Part shown: positions 1-14,094 of the stretch, in pieces
Position numbering within the stretch: the stretch's first letter is position 1
Layout: every line of letters begins with the position of its first letter
Source of the DNA: Drosophila persimilis
Lineage: Eukaryota > Arthropoda > Insecta > Diptera > Drosophilidae
Direction: 5' to 3'
Length of the DNA: 64,000 nt
Assembly (NCBI RefSeq): GCF_003286085.1
Contig: NW_020825442.1
Span: 1-64,000 of the forward strand
Made by a program: the position numbers and the translations under genes
The notes under the pieces: model-generated
Database searches by the model: none
Seen by the model: only the letters and a program-made list of their open reading frames with translations
Told to the model about the DNA's origin: nothing

Positions 1-3000
1 AAAATATATTAAAATTAAAATTTAATAGAGAAAAATTCGCATCAGAAAAATAAACAATAAATATATATAAAAATAAATAAATAAAAAATATATATAAAAA
101 TAAACAAGTAATAAATATGTATAAAAATAAATAAATAATAAATATGTATAAAAATAAATTAACGAAATAATTTCTAAAAGAATTAGATATGTTTATATTG
201 GAATTATTCATTGAGTTTTTCTAAAAATAAAAGTCACACTCCAAAAACAGAAGGCTCTGCCACTCCAACCCTCGTCTAGCATTTACCCAAATCCTTATGT
301 GTGTGTATGTACAGCCGAAACGCACTGTAAGCTTTTGGTCAGGGTCTGGGTCTGGGTCTGGGCCTGGCCGCAAAATGTAGGCAACGAGCGACGCGTCGGC
401 TTTGGGTCGTCTCTCGGAGATTTTGATTTGATTTGGTGAAAATTGCCAACACAAAACACACACACAAATGGCAAAACAAGAGAAAGGTCTGCCAATGGGA
501 CGGAACGGAAAGGAACGGCGATGGATGTTGTCGTCGTCGTGGGTGTGGGTGCGGTGGGGTGCTGAGGATTGAAAAGAAAACTGGCAAATAAATCAAATGA
601 AATTTGTGTGACAATTTCTTCCAGTCCGCCTCCGCCTCAACTGAAAAACAGAGGAAAAACAATGCATCTGTGGGTGTCTGTGTCGCCTTCTGTATTTATT
701 TAACGTTATTTTCTCTTGTCAAATAAACACACACACAATGAAAGCTAATTCAATGCGTCACTACCTCTCCTTCTGTGTCGCCTTTCCTTCGAACAAAATT
801 ATCCCTTAACAACCAAGAACAACGAAGGAACACAAACAGAGGCAGACGGGCAGAGGGGCAGAGGGGCAGAGGGGCAGAAGGGCAGAAGGATGACCTGAAA
901 GCAGAACAAAATGTATTACAAATTCAATTATCAAATATGTTTTAGGCGTTTTTTAGCATCAAAAAAAAAAAAAAAAGAAGAAAAACGATGACAACGAAAA
1001 TAAAACCAAATGAAAAGCGAACACAATTTTCGTGGAGCTGAGGGAATTCCTCTTGAGGCTGTGCGACCATAAGAGTCTTCCAAGAGTCTTCTCCTCTTTC
1101 GCCCCGATATTTTGTTTGTTAAATATTTACTTTTGCTTTGCTCTCTTTCGCCATTTAAGGATTGTATTTACCCATGCTGCTGCTGGCGGAAAGCTCCTTA
1201 AAAATTGTACATTTTCATTGCGAAAAATGTTTTTTGTAAGACCAAATCTTAGGAATCTGAGGAGAAGACTGAGGACTCCCGTCAACACAATTAATGGTTT
1301 CAGAGATGGAAGCAAAGACCTTAAAAGACTTTCCCTTACAGATGAGAACAGCGAGAAGAAGTCGTAATCCTTATAGATTATAAAGTGGAATGTTTCACCT
1401 ATAACTAGATCGTATCTGTGTGTTGACCTTCAACTCGTTGTTGTTCTGTTGCCCAATTATCGATTGCCCCTTTGCTTGACGATTTCCCCCTCTCGTGGAA
1501 AACCCTGCGACCTGGAATAAGCCACCCCGAATGGCGGTCACACGCGTTTGGCTGTGGAATAGATGGATATTTCAATCTCATAATGCGAACATCGCTGCTG
1601 AATGATAATGACTTTTGTGGCAGAGCCACGGAGGATGGGGATGGGGATGGGGATGGGACATGCCGAACTTTCCCTTTTCAGCCTTGCCACTCTGCCCCTG
1701 CCCCTGTCCATGCCCCGGTCCATGCCCCTGTCCGTGCCCCTGCTCCTTGCGTAGCCTTGCGGCTTATGCAAATCAAAGTGTTGTGCAATTTTAATGAGCC
1801 GCCGCATCTTCTGGCTCCAGCTTCGGTGCCACACCGCACCACACCACACCACACCATGGAAGTGAGGAGAAACTTGTAAATGACGGAGGGAAAAAGTTAG
1901 TTCTCTCTCGCACACACACACACACAGAGAGAGAGAGGGGAGAGGGGGTGGGGGAGATTACTCACACACACATGCAAATGGGATGGCTTGGAATATGCAG
2001 TGGAAATTATTGGGGGAAAAAACGAAAGAAAAAAAAATAATAATAAAATAAGGAAAAATTCCAAAAGAAACAAAGACAGACACACACACAGTAATGGTAA
2101 AAACAGAGAAGGGGAGAGATATTTTGGGGCAGGGGGTTGGGCGATTGCCCAACGATTGGCTTACCCTCTCTTTTCCCCTTCAACTATAGGCAGGGGGGGT
2201 GGGTGGTGAGGGGAAAGGAATCCATGAGTTGGCAACAAACAGAAAAACTCACGTCAGGGGTCGAACCCAGTGATACCTATTGATTACAAGGGGATTGGAC
2301 TTTCCTTTGAAGGAAAAAAAAGAAAAAAAAGGAAAGAAAAAAATAAAAAAAATATATGTATGACTTTCTGTACCAAAAGATCGAATAATCCAGCGAATAT
2401 TTATAGATTTTCCCAATTGCTTTACTGTCAGGCAAAAAGAATAGTTCCAGCCTCAGAACAGAAGCAGAAACAGACCTCAAGGTAGAGGGTATTTAGCTTC
2501 TCTCACTCTCTGTTGGCGTTACAAACGTCTCCCATGCACCAGCATACCCCTGGTTTTCTGCAAAGGGCGTCCTACTAAAGAAACAAAAAATAAAAAAGAA
2601 AACTTGAAGCGTAGGATGATTTTTGATGGCAAATCGAAGAAAAGCAACCCAACTGCGGAGGTTTCCAATGGAGAAGCATCCTTTATCCTGCCACCATCAT
2701 CATCATCATTATCATCATCATCATCGTCTTCTTCCTCTTATTTTTCGACTGTAAAGTGGGCGTGGCATGTGGGAGTGTGTGCGAGGATGCCACGGCAAGC
2801 GATTTGCATATAAATGATTACGGAAATAAAAAAGGAAGTTGAAAATAGACAGAACTTCTTGTAGGACAGACAGGGAGCGATGTGGGGATAAGTGGAGGGT
2901 TGGAGGTCTGCAGCGGGGGTGGGAGAGCGGGGTCTAAAGACGAGGCTTAGGAATCCCTTTCCCCTGTAGTTGTCGCTGGGAATGCTTTTTCGGGGCCCCC

Positions 3001-4833
3001 ATTCGGATGCCAAATAAGATGTCATTGCAGCAGTGGAGAGCGGAATGAGGGGGAGGGGGAGGGTTAAGGGTGAGTTGTGGCAGTGCTTTTCCGGCCCGGA
3101 GGCCCGGGGGCCAGGGGGCCGAAGCTTGGGTCCAACTCGGAATGCATTTTCGCAACATTTCTGCTAAAATATTTGTTGCACTGCAGCCGAAACGCTTTCC
3201 GAGAGGACAAACCGAAGGGAACAGAGCCAAAAGGTGGGGGGAAGGGAGAGAAGGAAGAGCTAAGAAGGCTAAAAGGAGCGCAGAGGAGGAGAGCTCTTTG
3301 GCTTAGTTGGCCCGCTGCCTGCTGTCCTCACTCCCCCAGTCCCCCAGTCCCCCAGTCCCGCATAAGTATGCTGTGAAAATGCTTCGGGATCAGCATGAAA
3401 AATGTCCCAGCCCCCCGCCCGCCGCCCGCCGACAGCCCTCATCCTTTTCAATGGAGGAAATTTAAATTTTTGCTGGTCAAAAGAAAATTACTGCAAAAGG
3501 AAAACGGTTCAAGCAAGGGCCAAAAAGGAAACTTTAACTTAAAGCCATGGCCGTTTTCAGGCCGTGAATGGAAACTGTAGAGCAAAGATATTTCTTGGTT
3601 GGACATTGGAGTTCTCTGGCAGAGGTGCTCTCTTCAGGCATGCACACTTATATCATTTGTTTCTGGGGTCATACGTTTTTATTGGAAAGCATTCAAGTAG
3701 ATTTCAAAGACCAAGACAATAGGAAATCTGATAGGCAGTCGCCCTTACCAGAAGAGCACTTCTCTAACCACCCAACACTGGTAATTTTTGGCGGGAATGT
3801 AGGCCCCGGCGAGGACCATCCGGGACGTCCCAGAGAGGCGACAACACAAGAATCGTAGCTAAAGTCAAGGGCCTAAACATTCCCCGTGATCGAAAATTAC
3901 TTCACGAGCACGCATTAGTCCAGGTGGGCGCCGCGATTGCTCTAACCGCAAAGTAATTCATGAGGATTATCTCGAAAAAGGCAGGATAATTATTGGAGAA
4001 TAATATTCTTACCTTTTGGGAGGATTCGATTCGGAACTGAAGAAAAAAACGCCGCCATGCTTTGCTCAAAAAAGCGCTCAAAAATTGGAGAACTGTTGGA
4101 CTACGTCCAAGGAAAGATTGAAAAAAAAAGAAACAAAAGTGCAGTCTTTAGTAGGCCGACTATTTCTCAGCCCACCCTTGCACTAAGTATTTTTTAAAAG
4201 TTTAAAGAAAAAATGAGCTCTTCGACACAAGTTTTTTTTTTTTTTTTTAAGGATGAATTGCACAGTAGTGTTTTTTCGAAGAAACAAATCAGTTATTATA
4301 TATATTTTTCGCTCACTTTAATTTATGTTTAGCCTTTCCGAGAAAAACCCGTTTACCAGGGCGTATTTCTGTACAGATTTTAAGGAAAAATATTAAATAA
4401 AAGAAGTCAAGAACAATGGCTGGCTCTCTCCCTACATCCTGGCCTGTAAGATGGTATAAGAATTTTCTTGGAGAGCAGATATCTTATGCAAACGAAAAGC
4501 GAGCAAAACTTGTCCATTGACCGAAGCCCGAAAGGTGAAGCCGAATATAAATTCGCTTTCGCTGCTTTGATTTGCTTACCTTTTCGGAGCTGGAAATGAA
4601 GATGGAGCTCCAACTAATCCTGCAGCTACTTTCTCCTTCTGCTGCTCCTTCTTGTGCCTGATTTTCCTTCCGTTTGAGCGAAACAAAAGCATAACAAAAT
4701 AGAAGTAGAAGCGCAACAACAATGGAGCGATGGAGCGATGGAGAGATGGAGAAAGCAAAACAATGACACGGAATGACATTGATGAATGATGCCAACGAAT
4801 GATAGATTGATGGATTGATAGATGCCGCCACGT

Positions 4834-4834
<1 letters not shown>

Positions 4835-4878
<44 letters not shown>
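4835..4878. repeat. (CT)n microsatellite
   Basis: About 22 CT units form a pure polypyrimidine tract. It also explains the Arg-Glu-rich open frame on the minus strand here. Confidence 0.9.
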
Positions 4879-4883
<5 letters not shown>

Positions 4884-6065
4884 CTGTCTCTCTCCCTTCT
4901 CCGTGTGGTCTCCCTTCTGCTTCGGTTTCTCCTTTTTTCTTGGCCTCTCCTGGTCTCGAACTCCTTGAATTGATAATGAGAGCAGCTTTTCATCAGTAAA
5001 GCTGCGTCTTGCCTTAATTAATTTCCCGCCAGTCTCCGCCCCCCACTAATTAAACTTTTCTTTATCTTCAAGAGGAGAGCCTCCCTCTCCCTCTCCCGCT
5101 CTCCCGCTCTCCCGCTCTCTCCCTCTCTCTCTCTATTTTCTATAGGTAGCAAAACTTTCAAAAACTTTAACTAATTTCAAATGTGGCCTAGGAATGACGA
5201 AGGTGACGATTGACTAACTGACGTATTGCTGGAAAAACAGAACAGCAGCAGCAGCAGCAGCACCCACTGTTGTGGGCTTGGGGCATAGGGAAAACTTTTA
5301 ATTACCAAGCAACAAGGCGGCAATGAGGCACGAGTCCACTCCCAGGGACCTGCCACAGCCAGAGTCTTTCAATTACACCGGCTAACCATGCCCGTGGGCG
5401 TCCAGCAGGAACAGCAGCAGGAGCCCAGGCCACAGACCCAGACAGAGCCAGAGACAGAGAGGCACAGCCAGAACCAGAACCAGCACCATAACCAGGAGAA
5501 GGACCCAGTACCCAGTACCCAGGACCGCTGCCAGGACTCTGGACCAAAGCCCGAGTTGTTTTCAATGTGGCCAAAAACTTATTGTGCCCACGCTCCCCCA
5601 TCTTTCAGTTCCGTGGTTTCTCTCTTTCGCTCGCCCCAAAACCAGCAAAAGGTAAAGCACACAAAAAGAAAGAAAAAATAAGAAAAGAAAAAAAAAAACC
5701 AGAAAAAGGCGAGAAAAACAAAGTTTATTTGAGTTGAGTTCGTGTCCAGGGACCACCAATGGGTTAGGACTTTTGTTTATCCTGGAAATCGGTGTGGAAA
5801 AATAAATAATAAAAAATTTGGATAAAAAAAACATAATAATAAATAATTAAGATACAAAAAAATATATAAATATAAATATATAAAAAAATATATAAGTGTA
5901 AATATAAATATATAAAATAAAAAATGCAATAAAATGCAAAATTAAAAAAATAATTATTTTGTCTAGGGGAAATTTGTTTAGAAAAAAAACAATAAATATA
6001 AAAAATTAAATAATAAAAAAAAATATGTTAGAAAAATATAGTTAGATATTACTCGTACTTGAAAT

Positions 6066-6097
6066 CCCCTGACACTAATCAAATCCCGCGTCAGGGG
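6066..6097. other. Short inverted repeat
   Basis: CCCCTGAC and GTCAGGGG form a perfect 8-bp stem around a 16-nt loop. No function assigned. Confidence 0.4.
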
Positions 6098-8739
6098 ACA
6101 GCCACAGCCACAGCCACAGCTAGTCCATTATGGCCGTGGCTACCCTTTGAGAGTACTTTGCCCTCAAGGCAAGATGTTGCCGGAGTGGCAGATAGAGAGG
6201 AAAATTGGGGGCAGGGGTGGCTTTCGGTGGATGGATGGCTGGATGGCTGGATGGCTGGGCGGGCTGCTGGTCCGGGCGGTCTGTCGGACAAAGACCAAAG
6301 TTATTTGCGAAGCCAAGGCTGGTTCAAGGCAGCATGAATTCGAAATGAAGCGAACGAACCACCTTTCAGTGCTGCTTCCCCCTCCCTAGACCTCACCGCC
6401 CCCACTCAGCCACCACTCCCTACATGTCTCCCCCGGTTCCTCGGCTTTTCTTTGGGGCTGTGCAGCATTTTTATTTTCGCTAAATTAGCCAGCGTCCGAA
6501 AAGATGCAGAAAAACAAGAAAGAGACGATGTGCAGTACGCAAAGAAGAAGGCGGGACTTCAAGACGAGCAACAATGTGCCCCGTCATGCACAGGACATGT
6601 ATTTTGTTGTTGACAATTGTCGAGCATTCTCTTGTGCAATCCCGGACAATCTGTGAACATTTTCGGATCAAGGACGTGCCATAAACGTGATCTAAGCGAA
6701 GCGTTAAAAGGAGACGAAATGAGACAGTGTAAGAAAGAGACAGAAACAGAGAGAGTCTGTTGGACGCCATTTGCCACATCTCAGAATTCAATATCCACTG
6801 CTACGTGGCGAGGAAGATGGTGGCTCGCAAGAGCTAAGAGCGGTTCAGCAGCCAGCCTCCCAACCTCCAGCCTCCCAGCCGAATCATAAGCTCCACTGGC
6901 CACCCCCACACACATGGGGGGGAGGGGGGCTGCTGCAGAGACACATACACATTCGGCAGAGAAATGCGGCAACTGTTCCAAAAGTTTCCCGGCCGAAAAG
7001 TCGAGACAGCAAATTGGAAAATTTTATGCCATAGTTTCCGCTCCTCTTGGCCCAGTCCCCCCCCTCCCCTGGTGCCCCTTCTGGTCGTGTTATATATTTT
7101 TTATTTGTTGCCGCTCATAAAACAGACAACGTGATGGGAACGCTTCGGTTCGCTTCGCTACGGTTTTGGGTCAGTCCCGGACTATGGCAGCCCGAGGTTT
7201 ATGTGATTCCGTGGGTTAAGGGCAGACGGAGAGAGAGAGAGAGAGAGAGCGTGTGGTACAGGCCCTCAAGCCTTCGATGGAATACCGAATCTCTTCTGAT
7301 CAGATTATCCATAGCAGACTTTCCGGTGATGTTCCCAGGGCTGCAGGGGCTGCTCTTGAAAGCGTGTTAAATGCAGTACAGTATGGTTCCACGTTCACGC
7401 GTGAATGGCAGAAAAAGACCCCAGCATTTGTGCCCATTCGCCCGTGGAAAACTCGGAGCACTCCCAGATCGCGGGAATGGAATATTTTCCAAACATAATT
7501 TTCCAGTTTTATATGCATTTCCCTCTGCGAGTTTTCAATACAATATTTATAGATTTCAAATCAATAGACACCCCTCCTCGCCCGCCGACATTCCGTTTAC
7601 ATTGGACCCTTTTGAAAGTTTTGCCTTCGTTCGTTCGGGGCAAAAGTTTGGCTTGATTTGAGGCTGCCTGGATTATGGATTATTTATTCATTCATAAATT
7701 ATTTAAAATGCCCTCAATCCGCCCACGGGCAAAAAGGTCTCGGGCTGAAACTTTTTGGGGGCTGCAACGGATACCCCGCTGGCGACCAAGAAGAAAAATA
7801 AAACCTGTTGCTAAAATATTTAAACTGTCGCACAAAGGTGCAAGTCGTAGTCGCAGTCGGAGTCGGAGTCGAGTGCGTGTGTGTCGCCTCTTAAATATTC
7901 AAGGGGAATATATTCTCCGACTCTTGTGGATCCCCTGTGTTGCTGGGGTTTTATATTTATGACTTGCCCCAAGCCCCAGCCCCCAGCCTCCAGCCCCCAG
8001 CCAGAACTCATTAGGAGGCACAACTCCTCCGTGTCTATTTACTTGAACTTTGTCTAGTTTTCGCACTGCTGCTGCTGTTGTGGGCCCAAGCACTTTGATG
8101 TCCTTCGTCCGGGGCTAGTTTTTAAATAATAAATTGCTTTTGGAGGCTTGTGGCCCCAAACTATTGCCACCCAGCGTCCCACAGACCGACAGCCTATCAA
8201 ATTTCATTAAGAATTTAAATCAAGTTTGACCTCTGGCCTCCGGACAACACCAGATGAAAGGTGTAAAGTTTCCTGTGTGTGTGTCTATGTGTGTCTGTGT
8301 GTGTGTGCCGGATTGTGTGCTCTCGGTCACGCCACTTGATATTCAAATGTTTTCATTTAGTCGGCCGGAGGACTTTCCTTCCCAAATTTTTGTCGGCTCC
8401 CACAAAGTCAAGCCAGTTCATCGTCGGCCAGAAAGGTGGGAAAGGCGCTTTGGGTTCCATAAAATGGGCCAGACCTCATTTAAATATTAATCTTTAAAGT
8501 GAAATCATGTCTAGGGCTCAGATCTCAAGGTAAACCATAATAAGAGAGATTTCTATTGATTTTGTTGTTGTTTTATAATCGATAATTGTTTATTTAATTG
8601 ATAATCATTAAGAAGTGCGCCTCTAGTGAAACCTAGAAGTGTTTTAGAGTCTTAGGGACGCAGTTCTACATGAGAGTTCGAAGGAGTGAGTTTTCAAAGG
8701 ATATGTTCCAGTCTGTTTGGCTGTGTATCCTCTGAAAAG

Positions 8740-9245
8740 GGGTTACAAAGGTCACGGCACATCTAGTGGGCACCCGGGCGATCGTGGAAACCGCACACAT
8801 AAGAGTAGATACCATCCAGTATCTTGGGGCTGCGAACGACACTGTTGAACACTCGATGACCGAAACAGGAAGGTCGTTCGATCAGCCATCATTTACGTTG
8901 GGCGGACGTCTGTCTCAGATGCCGCTGGGCAGGTCATCGCAGGAGTAGTCCCGATCGACCTGCTGGCTATTGAGGAGAAGACTGTGAGAGATCGGCGCTG
9001 GGACGCCTCTGGAAACGTCCTGGGGACCCACCGTCCCATCCGAGGTGTCGGAGCCTGGATCAGCAGGAAACACGGGGCTACACAGCTCCTCGGTGGCCAC
9101 GGCTGCGCTTCAACACTATCAGGAGGGATCTATGGCGACCCGCTGGGGGTCGGTAGAGACCAAATTCGAAGACCCCGCGGTATGAACGGAATGGAACACT
9201 TTTGCCGCCACAGAAATTAGAGAAACTAGGAGGCCCCGGGACTTC
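8740..9245 (+). mobile_element. Decayed LINE: reverse transcriptase C-terminus and tail
   Basis: Translated pieces match the end of ORF2 of R1/LOA-type (jockey-group) non-LTR retrotransposons. First comes VETAHIRVDTIQYLG (8,781-8,828), in a different frame from what follows. Then come RTSVSDAAGQVIAGVVPIDLLA (8,903-8,968) and THRPIRGVGAWISRKHG with the TQLLGGHGC tail (9,028-9,113). The internal gap and frame change indicate deletion after insertion. Clade is inferred from motif resemblance only. No target-site duplication was identified. Confidence 0.72.
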
Positions 9246-11877
9246 CCAAATCATTTCCCTTATTGTATTAAAAAACACAGACAAAAGTAAAGAAAAGGTA
9301 CAGTCCTGTCAAAGCATAGAAGTGCGATAACTAATTTATCGATAAGAAGCAGAGCAACTCTGGCTCTGCCTCTTCCTCTGCCTCTGCCCGTGGGCCATGC
9401 GATGGCAAAACTTAACCCGAATCCCATTTTCCATTTACCATTTACCATTTACCTGCGTTTGGCTAATTGAGTGACGGCATCTGGCTTTGTTTCAACTTTA
9501 GTAATCCAACTTTCCCCGCTGCGTGTGTGTGTGTGCGTGTGTGTGTGTGTTTATTGTTCGAGAAGCAGGAACCGGGAACCAGGAACCGGGAACCAGGAAC
9601 CAGGGGAGAGCCCAGGCAAAAGTTGTGGCCCGCTGTAATTGAAAATATGTTCGCATAGTGGAAGGCGATTCAATTCACTTGGCTCACAATTCATTCCGTT
9701 ACCGATTCCGGTTTCCGGACTGTGCGATATGCATTTGCAATCCCAAAAACTCATTCCCATTCCCTTTCCGATGCGAGCTTTCCAGCATCTCATTTTGACC
9801 CTCCTGGTGCCCCTGCCTGGCATGGCAATCGGTTGTACAGTGGGGTTTATATTGAACATTCCGAAGGTGGGGAGCGGGAGGGGGAGGGGGAGTGCTGGAG
9901 GGGTGGCAATGTCCAGAGGCAAGCAATAAGTGTTGTAAACCAACTGCAGAGAGAACGGAAATTCTCCGGTGTCCCTTTCTATACGGATCGGGGGACGGGG
10001 ACTCTCCCTTTCGTTGCAGGCAGCAGCGCCAGGACTCCTCCTCCTCCTCCTTCTCCTCCTACGCATATGACAGAAGTTATGGGAGCTTTGAAGAGGCTTT
10101 ATGAGGAGTTGCTGGGAGCTTGGTCAAAAACAAAACTTTGATTTGCACTCAAATGCATCCTTCCCCATTCGCCGCCTCCCGCTGTAGCGGTGCCGTTCCT
10201 AACCACAGACGTGGGAGATGGGGCACGGGGACGGGGCACGGGGCACGGGGCACGGGGCACTCACTGTTTGTCAAGTTCTGATGCTGCTGCTCCATGTGCA
10301 GCCATGAAGCCATGAGGCAAGAGAGAGAGAGAGAGAGAGCGGTTCTATTTGCGCTTTGTGGTTAGTTAGCTATGCGTACAGTGCTTCCCAAACCTTGTTG
10401 CGGAAGGAAGTGTGCGGGAAAGAGAGAGGGGGGGACACAGAGAGCGAGAGGGAGAGGGAGGATTGGGTGATGGGTGGGCTGGATACGGTCCTGGGCCCAT
10501 GGGTCCTCCATTTTTAGATCGCCAGAGCATACACAATGCACAAAACTTTATGAAAAATCCAAAGCAATGCAGGATGCGATGTTGAAAAAGAAACAACAAC
10601 AACAAAAGCAAACAAAATAAAAGACAAGGATGGAAGCAAGGACTGGATTCAAAAAAGACACAGAAAGAGGGACAGCGAGAGAGAGTGAGAGAGTGAGAGA
10701 GAGAGAGGAGTACATTCTCGTTAAATTTTTCACATTTTTGTAGTTTTGTTGTTGTTGTTGTTGTTGTTGTGTTTGTGTGCTGCTTGAACCAACAATTTGT
10801 AGAGGATTTCGTTCCGGGATTAAGTGTTGGCCAAAAAGTTTCCATTTTTTTTTTTTTCTTTTTTTTCTCCTTGTGGAAACTGCATTATGTGCTCGATTAA
10901 GGGAGAAATCTGTGAAAATTCGATGGAAAATATTTAAAATTTTGTTGCTCTTCGGCAGCTAAGCAGATTACACGGATAGAAAGACACCAAAGAGGATGAG
11001 CAAAGAAAAAGTGGGCAAAAGTGTGAGGCTAAGTCGAGAGCTGCTCCAGAATCGAAGGGACTGCAGTGTCCATTGGCTTCCAGGAAAAATTGTACAAGCG
11101 AATAGGGTCTCCAGGATCTTTAGGGGACAGCAGGATCATGTTCTAATGATCCCAAAGCACATGTACTTACTCATAAGAGATGCTTCATAGAGAATAATGT
11201 GGCCTTGTTGGCGTCAAATTGGAAAATTGTAAGTTTTGTGTGAAGAATCGCTTCAGGAATTGATTGGCAACAATTAGCGATGCCAGAGTTGTTTACAAGT
11301 CCAATTAGGAGAATCATTTGAATTGAATGCAATCTGTGTGGGCATCACAATACAACAATTGGCCTTCGACTGGGTGTTTCAATGCGATTCACGTACAAGC
11401 AGAAAATATGTTATCTATTAATACATATTCCTCGGCCCCACTTCAGTTGTTTTCCCTTACCCTGGCCATCAAGGGATGGGGAAATACAGCCACAGCTCAA
11501 TAAATTACTACAAGAAACAATGGCTATCCCATAAATAGGAGCTGCAGGAGCATGATGATGCCTAGATACACCAGAAAGCTCAAGCTTCTGCTTTATTCCA
11601 TGTCATTGGAGGTGTGGCCGTATATACATATGAATATAATACCCAACAATACCCTGTGCTTGTTCGATTGTAAGCGATGGTTGGTGGTGGAGAATCATGG
11701 ACCGAAAAAGACCCGCAAATGGAGTTTTCATCCACAGCCACATCCTGTATCCATTTGGAGCAGCTAGATATTCCCTAATTGGGTAAATTAGAGAAACCAA
11801 ACGAAACCTAATTAAAAATGAGACAAAACCAAAGTCCCTCCATCAAATGCCCCACATTAAAAAGTGCCCAAAATTAA

Positions 11878-11911
11878 GTTTTCTTTCTTTTCCGTCTCTT
11901 TGCAGGTAAGT
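11878..11911 (+). promoter_or_regulatory. Recursive splice (ratchet) site, zero-length exon
   Basis: A pyrimidine tract of about 23 nt (11,879-11,901, one interrupting G) leads directly into TGCAG|GTAAGT, with the junction at 11,905/11,906. An acceptor abutting a perfect consensus donor is the hallmark of Drosophila recursive splicing in very long introns, as in Ubx and many neural genes. It marks the + strand as the sense strand of a host intron. No ORF or exon is evident around it. Confidence 0.75.
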
Positions 11912-12404
11912 TCCACGAAACGAAGACCCAAAAGGAATGTCCCGCCGAGGCCCCAGTCCCAGCCCCAATCCCAGTCCCAGTCGCAGGCCCCAGCCGCAGC
12001 TCCAATTTGGCCAAAGGCCTTGACATGCCGCCTGCACCGCTCCCGGGGGCGGCATGTGCGGGCCTGCGCTTCGGGGACCTTATCAGCGGACTGAATGATT
12101 GAAGGGGCTGCTCAGCCGATGTGAGCCAAGTGTGCAGAGAGTGTGCTGCACGGGGGTGTGCCAGCAAATGAGAATCAATAAAAAAAACAACTCACACACA
12201 CGCGGCATCCCCCAGGTGTACCTAAAACGAGTGCACAAGTGGTAGTACCCTCCCGAGTGTGGGCGCGTATGTAGGTTAGCCCCAAAAAGTATGCTGCAAA
12301 AATGGTTGGGTTCCTTTTTACCCTTTGGCTTTGGTCGGGGCATAACGACTATCATACTATAAATTCCATTATATATTATATATTTCATTCCCAAAAATCT
12401 TTCT

Positions 12405-12760
12405 ATGTATCGATGAAAATGTGCCGATAGCAATATTGATAAATTAATCGATGACTATGTATCCCATATTCAACCGATAGCCGATAAATAAAGTACCATC
12501 TCCACCGATAACAATATTAATAACTAAATCGATCAATATATCGATAATTCTGCCGATAAATGTAGAGAAAACTCTAACGCTGACTCTGACTACAATTTTT
12601 TAGATAAATATTCCGATAACTATGATTTATAATCATAAAATACTTATATGCATGCATTTTTAGCCGATAATGCCGATAGCTCTCACCATTGAATCCTTGA
12701 GAGTGACGGCTAAAGGAAAGTTATCCCCCTTTAAAGATATAACTTTATCGATTGTCTGGG
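12405..12760. promoter_or_regulatory. CGATA cluster (BEAF-32/DREF-type sites)
   Basis: About nine CGATA on + and three or more on - lie within roughly 350 bp, including a full palindrome TATCGATA at 12,539-12,546. Known biology: BEAF-32 binds clustered CGATA and DREF binds TATCGATA. A boundary or enhancer role is inferred only. The block is otherwise AT-rich and noncoding. Confidence 0.45.
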
Positions 12761-13205
12761 AAATGTATCTCCAAGGTATCTTCCTAGGGTATCCAACGGT
12801 TCGGCACACCTTCTTTTCAAATTTGTATTTTCTTTTTTTTGTTAAGCAACTGACTGGCTCGGACGTGGGGACGCACGGACGACCACGTCCCCGGCAATCA
12901 GTGAGAGAGAATTTTGAGTGCCAACGTGTTAAACAATACAGTCAGTGGTGCAGTCGTGCAGTGGTGCAGTGGTGGCCCAGGTAGGTGCCTGCCGTGGCAG
13001 CGGGGAAGAGAAAGTGTAAAAAATGAAATTTGCAACAAAGGAAAAAAAAGAAAGAAAAAATCAGAAAACGGTAGCACGGCACACAGAAAGAGAAAGAGAG
13101 AAAGAGCGAGGTGGAGAGAGGTGGCAGGAATACAAAAAAAAGTGAAATTAGTCATTTGTAGCAAGCAGTAGCTGAGGGCGTTAGTGGGTGTGTCGTGTGG
13201 TGTGT

Positions 13206-13240
13206 GGCAGGGCAGGGCAGGGCAGGGCAGGGCAGGGCAT
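13206..13240. repeat. (GGGCA)n tract
   Basis: Six to seven GGGCA units. A related GGGGCAC array lies at about 10,216-10,260. Confidence 0.8.
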
Positions 13241-14094
13241 GGTTAGGGGGAGGGTGGGCCAGAGACTTATAGACGGACACGGCTGTTGCACATTCTCATC
13301 GCATGCAATTTGAGCATGTGACTGGGGGGCAGGAACACAAGGCTTTAACCCTTCCTCTCCCTCTTTCCCTACCGCCCGTCCCGCACTCGTCCCCTCGCTC
13401 TGAAGCATTGTGTTTGCCATTGAACACGCACATTGAATGGCTGTAACACGGCCTCTGTCTGTGTGTGTGTGTGTGTGTGTGTGTGCTTAGAGTGGGTTAC
13501 AGTGTGTGTTTTAGAGGCTGTCACAGTGTGTGTGCGAAGTCATTGTTCAGAGACACTAGCATACACAAAAAGATACGACACCCAGACACCTCGACACGAT
13601 GTACAAATGGGCTCACGGGCAATATTCTTGTTGTAATTGTTGCAATTGAGCGTAGTTTCGGGAACAAAAGATGGATAGAGCTAGACAGAGAGAGGGGCGC
13701 ACTGATGCACACTAGAGCACTCATGTAAATTCCTCTATACATATATGTATGTACATGTGCCCCAACAACAAAAAAAAAGAAACACACAACCCCCAAGCAT
13801 ACAATGCGTCACGCCAGGACCATTCGTGTCTCGTTTCACTAATGCTTTTTTGGGGCTTGGGTTATTTTGTGACGCCAGTAAAACGAGACATACAAATGGG
13901 TGGAAACTATGTCTCTGTACCTCTCTTTCTCTCTCTCTCTCACTCTCTGTAACATTTGATATCGATAATTGTTGCAAGATGTTCAAGGAATAACCACGGA
14001 CCAAGGAGTGAGGTGTTCAATTAAAGGAATTTGAATGAAAGAAAAATCTTAAGAATTCAAAAGAGAGCTTTCCGAAATTAGATACAGAAAAACT

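Larger units (their letters stand above)
1..8739. other. Gene-free stretch
   Basis: I see no supported gene. It holds AT-rich low-complexity DNA (1-200 and 5,780-6,050), (GGGCAGA)n near 845-890, (GGGGAT)n near 1,637, CA tracts near 1,910-1,925, a TCATCA run near 2,695-2,725, the (CT)n at 4.8 kb and CAG-rich DNA near 5,245. The short open frames are repeat-driven or random. Confidence 0.6.

Noticed and set aside
2250-2275. GGTCGAACCC, B-box-like
   Set aside because: No tRNA cloverleaf or A box can be drawn from the flanks.
4484-4993. 169-codon minus frame, Arg-Glu rich
   Set aside because: Produced by the (CT)n tract and flanking low-complexity DNA.
12955-12990. GGCCCAG|GTAGGT junction
   Set aside because: The donor is good, but there is no pyrimidine tract upstream, so it is unlikely to be an acceptor.
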